A stretch of DNA of 43,886 bases, from positions 1-43,886 of the forward strand of contig MZGQ01000023.1 in assembly GCA_002085115.1 (NCBI GenBank). The letters run 5' to 3'. Of the stretch, positions 33,941 to 43,416 are shown in pieces. The position numbers and the translations under genes are program-made. This stretch comes from Desulfococcus sp. 4484_241. GTDB lineage: Bacteria > Desulfobacterota > Desulfobacteria > Desulfobacterales > Desulfosudaceae. The notes beneath the pieces are model-generated. The model had not been told where the DNA came from. It searched no databases and was given only the letters and a program-made list of their open reading frames with translations. Within the stretch, counting starts at the first letter, position 1. Each line of letters opens with the position of its first letter.

Positions 33941-34615
33941 TTGACGGTGATACGCCCATACAACAGTGATGATTCGGGCCCGGATGATGAGATAACCAGG
34001 ATCCTCGAGCCCTATTTTACCAGGTCCGGGTTCGCACAAGGCCGGATTTTGTGGAACGAGGGGGACAGAGCCGGCATGATGGTCCGGATACTGGAAGGAA
34101 GGGTCAAGATATTCCGTCCCCTTCAGGATGGCAGGCAGGCGGCTATTTACATCTTCGGGCCGGGCGATCTTTTCGGGTTCCTTCCCTTTATCGACGGTTC
34201 CCCTTACCCTGCAAGTGCGGAGGTGATGGAGGATACCCTGGCGCTTGTCATGACCCGGGAAAAACTTCACAAGGTCATGAGTGAGCATCCCGATGTGGCT
34301 GTTTTTCTGCTTGGCCACCTTGCAAAACGTCTGCGCGGAGCGTTCGACCAGATTGAAAGGCTCTCCACGCGCGGCGTTTTGTCAAGGGTGGCTGCCGCCC
34401 TTTATTCCCTTTCCGCCAGGTCCGGCATGAACACGGGTCTCGATGTTGTTACACTGCCTGTTTCATCCATGGAGTATGCCTCCCTCGCGGGGCTGACCCC
34501 GGAAAGTTTTTCACGCGGAATAACCAGGCTTGCAGAGTCCGGAATAATTCGCCGCCTGAGCAGAAACTCATTCCAGATTCTCGATCCAAAGAGGCTGGAA
34601 CAAGAGTTCCGTTAG
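33941..34615 (+). CDS. Crp/Fnr-family transcriptional regulator
   Basis: 224 residues from a TTG (33941) with GGGGG 7 nt upstream; GTG at 33947 is the alternative. It has an N-terminal cyclic-nucleotide-binding-type barrel (about 25-140; GRVKIFRPLQDGRQAAIYIF, FGPGDLFGFLPF) and a C-terminal winged helix (about 150-224; SSMEYASLAGLTPESFSRGI, shown in part). There are no FNR-type N-terminal cysteines, so it is not a classic [4Fe-4S] FNR; HcpR or other ligand-sensing subgroups fit better. An HcpR-like palindrome lies 114 nt beyond its stop, before the second fmdE, suggesting it controls its neighbours. Confidence 0.88.
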   Translation: MTVIRPYNSDDSGPDDEITRILEPYFTRSGFAQGRILWNEGDRAGMMVRILEGRVKIFRPLQDGRQAAIYIFGPGDLFGFLPFIDGSPYPASAEVMEDTLALVMTREKLHKVMSEHPDVAVFLLGHLAKRLRGAFDQIERLSTRGVLSRVAAALYSLSARSGMNTGLDVVTLPVSSMEYASLAGLTPESFSRGITRLAESGIIRRLSRNSFQILDPKRLEQEFR

Positions 34616-34728
34616 CCGGGATATTTCATGAAAATCCGCGTTAGTGTGCCCAGACTGGAGGTTGCCACAGGAACGTTTCCAGGTCGTTTTGTTTTATCTG
34701 TTTTAGTCGGGACTGAAAATGTATGAAA

Positions 34729-34744
34729 ATTGACCACGGTCAAT
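34729..34744. promoter_or_regulatory. HcpR/Crp-Fnr-like operator
   Basis: ATTGACC-AC-GGTCAAT has perfect 7-bp inverted arms. It matches, from memory, the deltaproteobacterial HcpR consensus (wTTGACC..GGTCAAw). It lies 85 nt before the second fmdE start and just after a Crp/Fnr-family gene. Confidence 0.6.
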
Positions 34745-34829
34745 GCATGGTTCCTGACAAGTGCTTATGATGCAGCACAGGCAAAAGATAAAATTTTGTT
34801 GTAAACCTTAACATTAAAGAGAGATAATC

Positions 34830-35438
34830 ATGGAAACGTTTGAAAGTCTGTTTGAAACAGGATTGAAGTTTCACGGTCACAGGTGCCCGGCCATGCCAAT
34901 GGGACTTAAGGCAGGGCTTGCGGCGATGAAGGTATTGGGGGTGGAGCGTGCCCAGGACAAGGAGCTGTCGGTGATAGCGGAAACCGGCAAGGAACATGCC
35001 GCGGGATGTTTTCTGGACGGCATAATGACCGCTACGGGTTGTACCTATGGAAAATCGAATATTCAAAAACTCTATTACAACAAGATGGCTTTCACCCTGA
35101 TCGATAATGCCACCGGCAGGTCGGTCCGGGTTTCCCTGAAACCAAGCTTTTTTGAAAAGGCGCTTGGCTCTCCATTTGTGCAGCAGCGCAAGGCCGGGGT
35201 CCCTCCACAGGACATAGATCCTTCAATTGCCGACCCGCTGATCGACAACGTTATATCCCTTGAGGAGGATAAGTTCCTCGATATAGGGGAGGTGAAGACC
35301 GTTGAGGTTGTGAAGGGCAAGGGGATTTTTGAGGCCAGGCGTTGTGAATCCTGCGGGGAGGTTACGTTCGTTAACAAGCTCAGGCTTACCCCCGAAGGTA
35401 AACTCGTGTGTATACCATGTTCGGGGTATGCGGATTGA
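34830..35438 (+). CDS. FmdE-family protein, second copy
   Basis: 202 residues, the same length as the first copy. It keeps the canonical [12 protein letters not shown] (10-21), [19 protein letters not shown], and the zinc ribbon CESC...CIPCSGYAD. Compared with the first copy it lacks the second cysteine of the CWASC segment, so the two probably bind different metals or partners. AGAGAGAT sits before the ATG. An HcpR-like operator upstream gives it its own control. It is followed by a TauE/SafE permease. Confidence 0.85.
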   Translation: METFESLFETGLKFHGHRCPAMPMGLKAGLAAMKVLGVERAQDKELSVIAETGKEHAAGCFLDGIMTATGCTYGKSNIQKLYYNKMAFTLIDNATGRSVRVSLKPSFFEKALGSPFVQQRKAGVPPQDIDPSIADPLIDNVISLEEDKFLDIGEVKTVEVVKGKGIFEARRCESCGEVTFVNKLRLTPEGKLVCIPCSGYAD

Positions 35439-35521
35439 ATTTTCATTTATAAACAGCTTCCCTCCGCTATTTTTTATGCCGATTGCGGGGTGTCTGGCGA
35501 CAGGTACAGAGGAATAAAACG

Positions 35522-36274
35522 ATGCTTCTTTCCGCGGTTACATTGAGTATATTTGCCCTTTCGATCATCTTTGCCATGCTTGGTCTTGGCGGTGCCATGC
35601 TCTATATCCCGGTGTTCCACTGGTTCGGGTATGATTTCAGATCGGTTGTCATACCGACCGGGCTTCTTTTAAACGGCGTTACAGCGCTGTCTGCCGCCAT
35701 CTTTTATCTGAAGGCCAGGATGGTGGACGTCAAGGGGTCTGTTCCGCTCGTGATATCGTCCTTTATCGGCGCGCCGGTCGGGGCGTGGTTTACCAGTATG
35801 GTGCCTACCGATACCCTGATACTTCTTTTTTGTATAGGCATGGTTTTTGCCGGCGGTCGGATGCTGCTTACTTCGGGCGCGCCGGAAAAGGACCGGTTGA
35901 TGGCACCCGGGCTTCGCTATACCCTGATGGGGATAGCCGGGTTTTTTATAGGCATGATAGCGGGGCTGCTTGGGATCGGCGGCGGATTTTTGTTTGTGCC
36001 GATGATGATCGCAATGGGGTATCCCACTAAAACCGCTGCGGCCACAAGCTCTTTTGTGGTGATATTTTCATCCTTCTCCGGATTTGCCGGGCATATAGCG
36101 GAGGGCCATTTCAACTGGCCGCTCATGGCGGCCACCACGGTTGCCGTTATCATAGGTTCCCAGATCGGGGCCAAGGTGATGAAGGAAAAGATGAAGCCGG
36201 CGTGGATAAAGAAGATGTTCGGGGTCGTTTTGCTCGGTGTCGCGGCCAAACTGCTTTGGAAACTTTATCTTTGA
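35522..36274 (+). CDS. TauE/SafE-family sulfite/anion permease
   Basis: 250 residues from the ATG at 35522 (AGAGGAATAAAACG upstream; a TTG at 35483 is unlikely). Seven or eight hydrophobic helices in two homologous halves are visible, with the repeated glycine motifs MLGLGGAMLYIPVF (about 18-31) and LLGIGGGFLFVPMMI (about 152-166) that define the family. Members export or import small anions such as sulfite, sulfoacetate or thiosulfate. The substrate is open. It ends 35 nt before the TolC-type lipoprotein gene and may be cotranscribed with it. Confidence 0.88.
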   Translation: MLLSAVTLSIFALSIIFAMLGLGGAMLYIPVFHWFGYDFRSVVIPTGLLLNGVTALSAAIFYLKARMVDVKGSVPLVISSFIGAPVGAWFTSMVPTDTLILLFCIGMVFAGGRMLLTSGAPEKDRLMAPGLRYTLMGIAGFFIGMIAGLLGIGGGFLFVPMMIAMGYPTKTAAATSSFVVIFSSFSGFAGHIAEGHFNWPLMAATTVAVIIGSQIGAKVMKEKMKPAWIKKMFGVVLLGVAAKLLWKLYL

Positions 36275-36309
36275 ACAATGAAAGCCCTTTGGGAATCCGG
36301 GAGAGTGTA

Positions 36310-37749
36310 ATGGCCAGGCCGATAGTAGCGGCAGTCTTTTTATGTTTCGTATCCGCGGCGCTTGCCGGTTGTGCCGTTATCTCACCGACCGATCCTTATC
36401 CTCCGGCGGTTGCAGCCGATTTTCATCCAAAACCAGCGGTGAATACGGTAAAGAAGGATGCAGGTAAAACCGGCTCCACGGACAATGTGCAAAGAAACGC
36501 CCTTACTTTAAAGATGGCTGTTGATACCGCCATTGCCAATAACCCGGGCCTGGCCGCAGCCAGGCATGAGACGGAGATGGCAGAGGCACGCCATACCCAG
36601 GCGCTGGCCAGGGCCTTGCCGTCTGTTTCAGCCATGGGCGGTTATACCCATTATACCGACGACCAGAGGCTTATGCCGCCGAACCTTAACGGGGACCCCG
36701 GGGTCTTTGGTGATGATATCTATTCCGCTGACATTGTGATTACTCAGCCCCTTTTTACAGGCGGCAGGCTGATAAAGGAGATAGGAGCGGCAAAACTTCT
36801 GGCCCTGGCCGCTGAGCATCGGCTTTCACGCACGAAAAAGGAGCTGGTGTTTAACGTGACCAGCGTTTTTTATTCAATACTGGCGCAGAAAAAGGTTGTC
36901 GATGCCTTAAAGTTTTCCAAGACAACCATGGATGAGCATTTAAGAAGGGTGAACAGCCTGATTGACCAGAAAAAAGCCGCGCGGGTCGACAGGCTGAGAA
37001 CAGAGGTGCGGCTGGCCGATATAGAGCAGAAATTGACAGCAGCCGAAAACCTGCTTGCCATACAAACCAGGGTCCTTGCAAACCTGATGGGAATCAGGGC
37101 TGACTTGATTGACGCGTCAGGGCTGGAGGGCGATCTTGCGGAGGCTTTGCAATCCCAGGTTGATACGGAGAGGTCTGTTTCAGCGGCTTTCAAGAACAGG
37201 TCTGATTACCTGGCAGCCAGGGCGGCCCTGGAGGCTGCGGCCAAAAAGGTGGATGCGGCAAGGGCGGAACATTGGCCTTCCGTCACCCTGGAGGGGACTT
37301 ACGGCATGCGTTGGGCCCATAACCCTTCGGACTATCCAGCTGGTACGGACAGGTCTGACGACCTTGGGCGTGTTGGTGTTTTCATGAAATTGCCCGTTTT
37401 TGAAAGCGGCCTTATATCCGGCAAAGTAAAGGAAGAGAGAGCCGCTTTGGGCGTGGCAAGGGAAAGGCTGAGGGCGTTGGAGCTTGCCATTCGGCTGGAG
37501 GTTGAGACCGCGGCGCTAAATATCCGTAATGCTCACAAAAGAGTGGTTACAACAAAAAAGGCCGTTGACCAGGCAGAGGAAACCCTTCGTATTGAGAGGG
37601 AGAAGTATGAACTGGGAAGGGGCTCGATCACGGATGTATTGGACGCACAGTCCGCTATGCTTGATTCCCAGACCGGTTATTACAAAGCGCTGGCCGATTT
37701 TAATACGGCGATTGCTCAAATGCGGCTTGCGACAGGAGAGATTAAATGA
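36310..37749 (+). CDS. TolC-family outer-membrane efflux lipoprotein
   Basis: 479 residues from the ATG at 36310 (GGGAGA upstream); an in-frame start at 36202 would overlap the permease. A lipoprotein signal ends at LAGC, lipidated C21. Two outer-membrane efflux (OEP) repeats follow, with helical, Ala-rich periplasmic hairpins (TLKMAVDTAIANNPGLAAAR; LFTGGRLIKEIGAA) and a second copy after residue 260 (VFESGLISGKVKEERAAL). The last block GSITDVLDAQSAMLDSQTGYY is typical. Its stop overlaps the membrane-fusion protein start, forming a tripartite pump. Confidence 0.92.
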   Translation: MARPIVAAVFLCFVSAALAGCAVISPTDPYPPAVAADFHPKPAVNTVKKDAGKTGSTDNVQRNALTLKMAVDTAIANNPGLAAARHETEMAEARHTQALARALPSVSAMGGYTHYTDDQRLMPPNLNGDPGVFGDDIYSADIVITQPLFTGGRLIKEIGAAKLLALAAEHRLSRTKKELVFNVTSVFYSILAQKKVVDALKFSKTTMDEHLRRVNSLIDQKKAARVDRLRTEVRLADIEQKLTAAENLLAIQTRVLANLMGIRADLIDASGLEGDLAEALQSQVDTERSVSAAFKNRSDYLAARAALEAAAKKVDAARAEHWPSVTLEGTYGMRWAHNPSDYPAGTDRSDDLGRVGVFMKLPVFESGLISGKVKEERAALGVARERLRALELAIRLEVETAALNIRNAHKRVVTTKKAVDQAEETLRIEREKYELGRGSITDVLDAQSAMLDSQTGYYKALADFNTAIAQMRLATGEIK

Positions 37750-38933
37750 ATATGAAAAAACCAGGGGCTGTCAGGACGCTCGCAATAGTGTTGGTGATCT
37801 TGGCCTGCGCAGCAGGACTTATTATGAAAAAACGCGCCAAGCTGGCCGGGGCTCCGAAGTATGGCCTGTCTCCCACTGTCGTTCATGTGGCAAAGGCAGA
37901 AAAGGACAATCTTGACGTCGGGTTGAGTTACCTTGGTGTGGTAGAGCCGTTCAACAGGGCGGATGTCGCATCACGCGTGGCCGCATCGGTCATTAACGTC
38001 CCTGTGGACGAGGGCGACCTGGTAAAGAAGGGCGGTCTGCTTGTTGAGCTTGACGAGAAGGATATTTTAAAGGATATAGCCTCTCTTGCCGCACAGGTAA
38101 AACGGGCAAAAGCCGAGCTTTCGGCAAACAACGCCACACTGGCGGCTCTTGAAAAATCGGTGGATTACTGGAAGCGGGAAGCGCAGCGTGACATGACTCT
38201 TGCCAGGGACGGGGCCATTGCCGAGTCTCTGGCGGAAGCAACGGTAAACAAGGCCGACGAAATCGAGGGGAAACGCGATGCCGCGCGCAGGAAATCCACG
38301 GCTCTGGCCGAGGCCGTTGAGTCGCTTTCCCGCAAAAAGGCAAGGGCTGAGGCCCAGCTTGACTATTACAGGCTTCGCTCTCCCTTTGACGGAATCGTCA
38401 CCCGCAGGCTGGTGGATCCCGGCGATCTTGCGTCCCCGGGACGTGCGCTTGTGACCGTTGAGGACAGGAGCAGGATGATGGTTGTCTTTGATGTTCCCCA
38501 GCAGGATCTTGACCGTGTACGCGAAGGCCTGCCGGTATCGTTTTCCATAGGTGATAAGCCGATTAAGGCCAGGATTTCCCATATCTACCCGGCCCTTTCA
38601 CCTTCCCGCATGGCACGCGCGGAGGTGTATATCGACGGGCCTGACAGGAAAAATATGACCATAGGAGCCTACGTGCCTGCCACCGTTCGCATTGCACATT
38701 TGGAAAACGTCACCCTTATTCCTTCCGACTGTATGGTTAACCGTGAGGATGGCAAGCCTTATGTTTATGCGGTTCGGGACGGTCATATTCATACAATGCA
38801 GGTGAAAGAGCTTGGGAACAACGGGAACATGACGGCTGTATCGGGGATTTCTCCCGGCGAACAGGTGGTAATCAACACCTTTCTGGGATGGGCTACGCTT
38901 GCCGATGGAATGCCGGTGGAGGTGGCCAGGTGA
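37746..38933 (+). CDS. RND efflux periplasmic adaptor (membrane fusion protein)
   Basis: 395 residues. An N-terminal membrane anchor (about 10-28, AIVLVILACAAGLIM) is followed by a lipoyl/hairpin domain (NVPVDEGDLVKKGGLLVELD), a long alpha-helical hairpin (about 105-205), then LRSPFDGIVTRRLVDPGDLA and the beta-barrel. It links the inner-membrane RND transporter to the TolC-like protein. It starts 4 nt inside the upstream gene and its stop overlaps the RND start (GTGA), so stoichiometry is coupled. Confidence 0.92.
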   Translation: MNMKKPGAVRTLAIVLVILACAAGLIMKKRAKLAGAPKYGLSPTVVHVAKAEKDNLDVGLSYLGVVEPFNRADVASRVAASVINVPVDEGDLVKKGGLLVELDEKDILKDIASLAAQVKRAKAELSANNATLAALEKSVDYWKREAQRDMTLARDGAIAESLAEATVNKADEIEGKRDAARRKSTALAEAVESLSRKKARAEAQLDYYRLRSPFDGIVTRRLVDPGDLASPGRALVTVEDRSRMMVVFDVPQQDLDRVREGLPVSFSIGDKPIKARISHIYPALSPSRMARAEVYIDGPDRKNMTIGAYVPATVRIAHLENVTLIPSDCMVNREDGKPYVYAVRDGHIHTMQVKELGNNGNMTAVSGISPGEQVVINTFLGWATLADGMPVEVAR

Positions 38934-41900
38934 ACCTGACAAATTTTTCCCTGAAAAATCCTTATGCAATCCTTGCGTTGACACTGGCTGTTTCGGCGCT
39001 GGGAGCGTTCGCCTTTTTCAGGACCCCGACCGACCTGTTTCCCAATACGGTGCCGCCGCAGGTGGTGATCATTACCGTGGAGCCGGGGGCCGCTGCCCGT
39101 GACATATCGGACAAGATCACGGAGATAGTTGAAAAAGAGGTCAACACAATAAGCGGGTTGAAGAGGATAGTCTCAACTTCAAGGGACGAGGTCTCGTCCG
39201 TCAATGCCGAGTTTTATTATTCAAAGAGTATCGGAGAGGCGGTCATCGACGTTCAGAACGCCATCAGTCGAATCAGGCCGGAACTTCCGAAAGATATACT
39301 TGAGCCGCGTATTTACCGCATAACCGACGCAACCCGTCCCTTGCTGACCGTGGCGCTGTCACCGAAACCGGGCTCTGGAAAAACACTCTCGGAAATCCGG
39401 TTGCTTGCTGAAAACCAGATCGAAGACGAGATATTGAGGCTTCCCGGTATTGCTGATGTTGACGTGTTCGGTGCACACCAGCCGGAGGTTGAGGTACGCG
39501 TCTCGCGGGATCGGCTGGCGGCCCATAATATCAGCATAGCCGAAGTGGCGGCGGCCCTGGCGAGGCAGAACATTTCAAGCCCTGCGGGCACAATCTATTC
39601 AGGGAAAAAAGAATACCTTATGCGCACCACCGGGGAGTTTGCGAACCTGAGGGATATCTCAGAGTTCCCTGTAAGGCATGAGGGAAAGGGGTTTTTAAAG
39701 ATTTCGGATGTCGCTACCGTAACGCTTGGAGAGCATGAGCAGCGCAGCGTATATCATGGCAACGGGAAGCCGGCAATCGCGATAAACGTACTGCGCCCGG
39801 AAAACGGGCCGACCGTATCTGCTATCAAGAGTTTCAAAAAACTGCTGCCGAAGCTGAAAGCCCAGTACCCGGATATTGATTTTTCAATAACCGACGACCA
39901 GCAGCCGATCATAGACATCAATGTCCACGGCATGCGGTCCAGCCTGATGCAGGCCGTCATCCTGACCGTTTTTATAATTTTTTTCTTTCTGGCCGATACG
40001 AGGGCCGCCATGGTGGTGTCTGTCAGCATTCCACTTGCTTTTCTGATTTCTCTGGTGGTGCTTTGGTTTTCCCCCTACACGCTGAACATGGTGACCCTCT
40101 CCGGCCTTATAATAGCAGTCGGGATGGTTGTTGATTCCTCCGTGGTGGTCCTTGAAAACATCTACCGCCATTTCCGGGCCATGAAACAGCCGGACGCGCG
40201 CAAGGCCGCCGAAGAGGGCGCAAGCGAGGTCTCACTTGCCATTACCGCGGGCATGTTCACAACCGTGATCGTGCTGATACCGGTCATGTTCACCGGCGGA
40301 TACACCCAGCAGGTGATGCGGCCGCTGAACATGATGATCTCCTCGACGCTGGTCGCGTCCCTGCTGGTGGCGTTGACCATTATTCCGCTCATGGCGTCAA
40401 AGCTTCTTAACCGTCCCCACGACAGCATGAACGCCCTTGAGCGGATATTTTCCCGTACCGACAGGGGCGTGAGCAAACTGGCGGAAATTTACATTGCGAT
40501 TTTGAAGCTGGCGCTCTCCAGGCGGACTGTTACATTGGTCCTGGCTTTTGGATTTTTCATAATAACCATGCGGGTGGTGAAACCGCTGAACGGCGGGGAG
40601 CTTATGCCGCTTATGGACACGGGCATAGCTTTGATTAACTTTGATACCCCCGGCACCTACTCGCCTGGGGAGGTTGAAAAGGTGCTTGGGCGCGTGGAAA
40701 AGATGATCTATGAGCAGCCGGGTGTGGAGATGGTTTCCTCTGTTGTTGGGTCGGAGCCGGGACAGATAAGCTTTGGGGGCGGAGGAGCCACCACCCAGTC
40801 GGCAAAGATCACGATCCACCTGGTGGACAGGAAACACCGGCCCGAGACCATCTGGCAGATCGAGGAGAAGTGGCGCAAGGCCTTACGCAAAATTGACGGT
40901 ATCCGTTCCTTCCGGGTGAGCGAATACGGCGCCACTCCGCTTTCCACCACCAAGGCGCCCCTGGATATCATCATAAGCGGCCCTGATACCAAGGTGCTGA
41001 GCGACCTGGCGGACAAGTGCCTTGCGGCATTGAAAGGGATGCCGGGCCTGGTTGATGTCAGGCGTACATGGTACACCGACAAGGTCGAGCATGATATTAC
41101 CTTTGATCCTGAGCTGGCGCGTCTTTACAGGATTAATCCGGCGGATGCCACGCGTGAACTTAAAGCTGCCGTCAAGGGAATCCCTGCGACCTCGATGCGG
41201 CTTTCAGGTTTTTTGGATATCCCGGTTAACGTTCAGTATGCCGGGACGGACATTGACAACCCCAATCAGATCAATGATGCGTATCTCACTACGAAATTTG
41301 GGCCCGTTCCGCTGAGGGCCGTGGCCAGGGTGGCGAAGAAACACGATCAGCCCTTTATAACCAGGGAGCGCCTGGAAAACACCATTGATGTTACGGGCGG
41401 AAATTATATTCTGACCATCGCCCAGGTTGCAAAGATGGCGCAAAAGAGGCTTGCAAAGATCAACGTTCCGCAGGGATATTCCATCAATGTCTCCGGGACG
41501 TTTGCCGATATGGCAGCCGGTCAGCGCGAGATGGGAAAGGCGCTTCTTATAGGCATTGTTTTGCTCTATTTTCTTTTGCTTGCCATGTTCCGCTCCTTCG
41601 GCCATCCAGTCACCATAATGTCTGCCATTCCTCTGGCTGTTGCCGGCGCGATGTGGGGCCTGCTGCTGTTTGACAAGCCCATGTGCAAGCCGGCCACCAT
41701 GGGGCTGATCCTGTTAGGCGGCACCATCGTCAACAACTCGATCCTGCTGCTTGATTTCATCATAGAGGCAAGAAAGCGCGGGGTACCAAAGACCGAAGCC
41801 ATTTTGCAGTCTGTTCGGTTGCGTATACGGCCGATCCTGATGACCACCGCGTCCACCATAATCGGGCTCACTCCACTGATCTTCGAGATGGCGGTGGGGC

Positions 41901-42058
41901 TGGAGCGGATGAGTCCTTTGGGAATCGTTGCGGCCACCGGCCTGCTGGTGGGGACTTTCCTGACCATGATCGTGATCCCGGTGGTATATTCATCGCTGGA
42001 CAGCCTGGTGGAAAAGTTTTCACGTGTTTTTACAGGTGCGGACAGCGTAACAGGTTAA
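38930..42058 (+). CDS. RND-family efflux transporter permease
   Basis: 1042 residues from a GTG at 38930 with GGAGG upstream; the typical AcrB-like length. Twelve hydrophobic segments surround two large periplasmic loops. Helix 4 carries SGLIIAVGMVVDSSVVVLEN, in which only one aspartate is present where AcrB has two. The C-terminal half has MGLILLGGTIVNNSILLLDF. The periplasmic part has RIYRITDATRPLLTVALS. It exports hydrophobic or amphiphilic compounds, or lipids, by proton antiport; no substrate is evident. It is the third gene of the TolC-MFP-RND operon. Confidence 0.93.
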   Translation: MNLTNFSLKNPYAILALTLAVSALGAFAFFRTPTDLFPNTVPPQVVIITVEPGAAARDISDKITEIVEKEVNTISGLKRIVSTSRDEVSSVNAEFYYSKSIGEAVIDVQNAISRIRPELPKDILEPRIYRITDATRPLLTVALSPKPGSGKTLSEIRLLAENQIEDEILRLPGIADVDVFGAHQPEVEVRVSRDRLAAHNISIAEVAAALARQNISSPAGTIYSGKKEYLMRTTGEFANLRDISEFPVRHEGKGFLKISDVATVTLGEHEQRSVYHGNGKPAIAINVLRPENGPTVSAIKSFKKLLPKLKAQYPDIDFSITDDQQPIIDINVHGMRSSLMQAVILTVFIIFFFLADTRAAMVVSVSIPLAFLISLVVLWFSPYTLNMVTLSGLIIAVGMVVDSSVVVLENIYRHFRAMKQPDARKAAEEGASEVSLAITAGMFTTVIVLIPVMFTGGYTQQVMRPLNMMISSTLVASLLVALTIIPLMASKLLNRPHDSMNALERIFSRTDRGVSKLAEIYIAILKLALSRRTVTLVLAFGFFIITMRVVKPLNGGELMPLMDTGIALINFDTPGTYSPGEVEKVLGRVEKMIYEQPGVEMVSSVVGSEPGQISFGGGGATTQSAKITIHLVDRKHRPETIWQIEEKWRKALRKIDGIRSFRVSEYGATPLSTTKAPLDIIISGPDTKVLSDLADKCLAALKGMPGLVDVRRTWYTDKVEHDITFDPELARLYRINPADATRELKAAVKGIPATSMRLSGFLDIPVNVQYAGTDIDNPNQINDAYLTTKFGPVPLRAVARVAKKHDQPFITRERLENTIDVTGGNYILTIAQVAKMAQKRLAKINVPQGYSINVSGTFADMAAGQREMGKALLIGIVLLYFLLLAMFRSFGHPVTIMSAIPLAVAGAMWGLLLFDKPMCKPATMGLILLGGTIVNNSILLLDFIIEARKRGVPKTEAILQSVRLRIRPILMTTASTIIGLTPLIFEMAVGLERMSPLGIVAATGLLVGTFLTMIVIPVVYSSLDSLVEKFSRVFTGADSVTG

Positions 42059-42077
42059 AGCGATATGGAGAGGAGGC

Positions 42078-43403
42078 ATGAGCCGGATAAACAGATTCTG
42101 GTGCCTATTCCTGGTGTTGTTGATCATCATGGCCGGTTTTGCTCCTCCCGGGAACGCGTCGCTTTTTGAATACAAAAGTCAGGGCACAGACCCGGTGGCC
42201 GTTTCCCTGGGCGGAACATACCGTTTGAGGGGTGAGTCCCAGCACAGCTACAACTCCAGGACGTATGGCGGCGACGGCGACAATTTCCTGCTGTCCCGGC
42301 TCAGGCTCGACATCAACGCCTCGTTTCATTCCAGGCTAAGGACGTTCCTCGAGTTTCAGGACTCAAGAAGCCAGGGATCAATGTTCAATGATTCCGATTT
42401 CAAGGTCAGCAACCCGTACCATGATGATATGGATATTCGTCAGGCCTATGTTGACTACGGGTTGGACAACGGCCTTTCCTTCAGGCTGGGCCGGCAGCAG
42501 ATATCCTTCGGAGACAAGCGCATATTCGGGCCGGGCAACTGGGGGAACACCGGCAGGTACGTATGGGACGCGGCCAGGATACGGTATGTGAACCCATGGA
42601 TCGATTCCCATACTTTTATCGGCCGCTATATTATCCGGGACCCGGACACCTGGCCAAACAAACACGCGGATGGACCGACCGCTTATGCAAACTACACCAT
42701 GATCAAAAACCTGCCATTTGACCTGGATATTTTTTACATCGTCAAAAGCGACACCCACGGGAATACCACAGGGGAGTCAGGAACCGGGAACCTCTCCTGC
42801 CATAACACCGGGTTTGCCATAAACGGGACGTTAAACCGGTGGGACTATGGACTGACCGCAGTATACCAGTTCGGTGATAAAGGGGAAGACGATATCTCGG
42901 CATACGGGCTTGCGGCAAGACTCGGTTATACCTTTGACCTGCCGTGGTCTCCCCACGTTATGCTCCAGTTTGTAAATGGTTCCGGTGACAAGGATCCCGG
43001 CGACGGCAAAAGCGGTACATTTGACGGGGTTTTCTCCGGGGCCGACACGGTGCTCTATGGATGGATGAACCTGTTTTTCTGGTCAAACACGAGGGAGTAC
43101 CGGCTTGATACGGTCCTGTCTCCAACGGATAAACTCTCTTTGCGGGGGGAATATCACTATTTCACGCTGGATGAAAAAAAGGACGCCTGGTACTACCCCG
43201 GAAAGGCCCAGCGGCGGGACAAAACCGGCGCTTCGGGCCGGGACCTGGGCCAGGAGGTGGACCTTACGTTTCACTACAAGGCTTCAAAACGGCTTGATCT
43301 CCGGGGTGGTTACTGCATGTTTTTCCCCGGAGAGTTTATAAGGAATACCGGCCCGCATCCCAATGCATCATGGGCATTTTTGCAAACCGTCTTTTACTTT
43401 TAA
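42078..43403 (+). CDS. Alginate-export-type outer-membrane porin
   Basis: 441 residues with a strong GGAGAGGAGG site before the ATG. The signal peptide is about 1-28 (LFLVLLIIMAGFAPPGNASL). The mature part is a beta-barrel of aromatic-ended strands with the alginate_exp-type features YRLRGESQHSYNSR, FLLSRLRLDINASFHSRLRT and FRLGRQQISFGDKRIFGPGN (each in part), ending WAFLQTVFYF with a C-terminal Phe. It lies 19 nt after the RND gene and 13 nt before a c-type cytochrome. It could be the outer-membrane channel of that unit or a simple substrate porin; a porin-cytochrome conduit is an inference. Confidence 0.85.
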   Translation: MSRINRFWCLFLVLLIIMAGFAPPGNASLFEYKSQGTDPVAVSLGGTYRLRGESQHSYNSRTYGGDGDNFLLSRLRLDINASFHSRLRTFLEFQDSRSQGSMFNDSDFKVSNPYHDDMDIRQAYVDYGLDNGLSFRLGRQQISFGDKRIFGPGNWGNTGRYVWDAARIRYVNPWIDSHTFIGRYIIRDPDTWPNKHADGPTAYANYTMIKNLPFDLDIFYIVKSDTHGNTTGESGTGNLSCHNTGFAINGTLNRWDYGLTAVYQFGDKGEDDISAYGLAARLGYTFDLPWSPHVMLQFVNGSGDKDPGDGKSGTFDGVFSGADTVLYGWMNLFFWSNTREYRLDTVLSPTDKLSLRGEYHYFTLDEKKDAWYYPGKAQRRDKTGASGRDLGQEVDLTFHYKASKRLDLRGGYCMFFPGEFIRNTGPHPNASWAFLQTVFYF

Positions 43404-43416
43404 CGGAGGTATAGGC

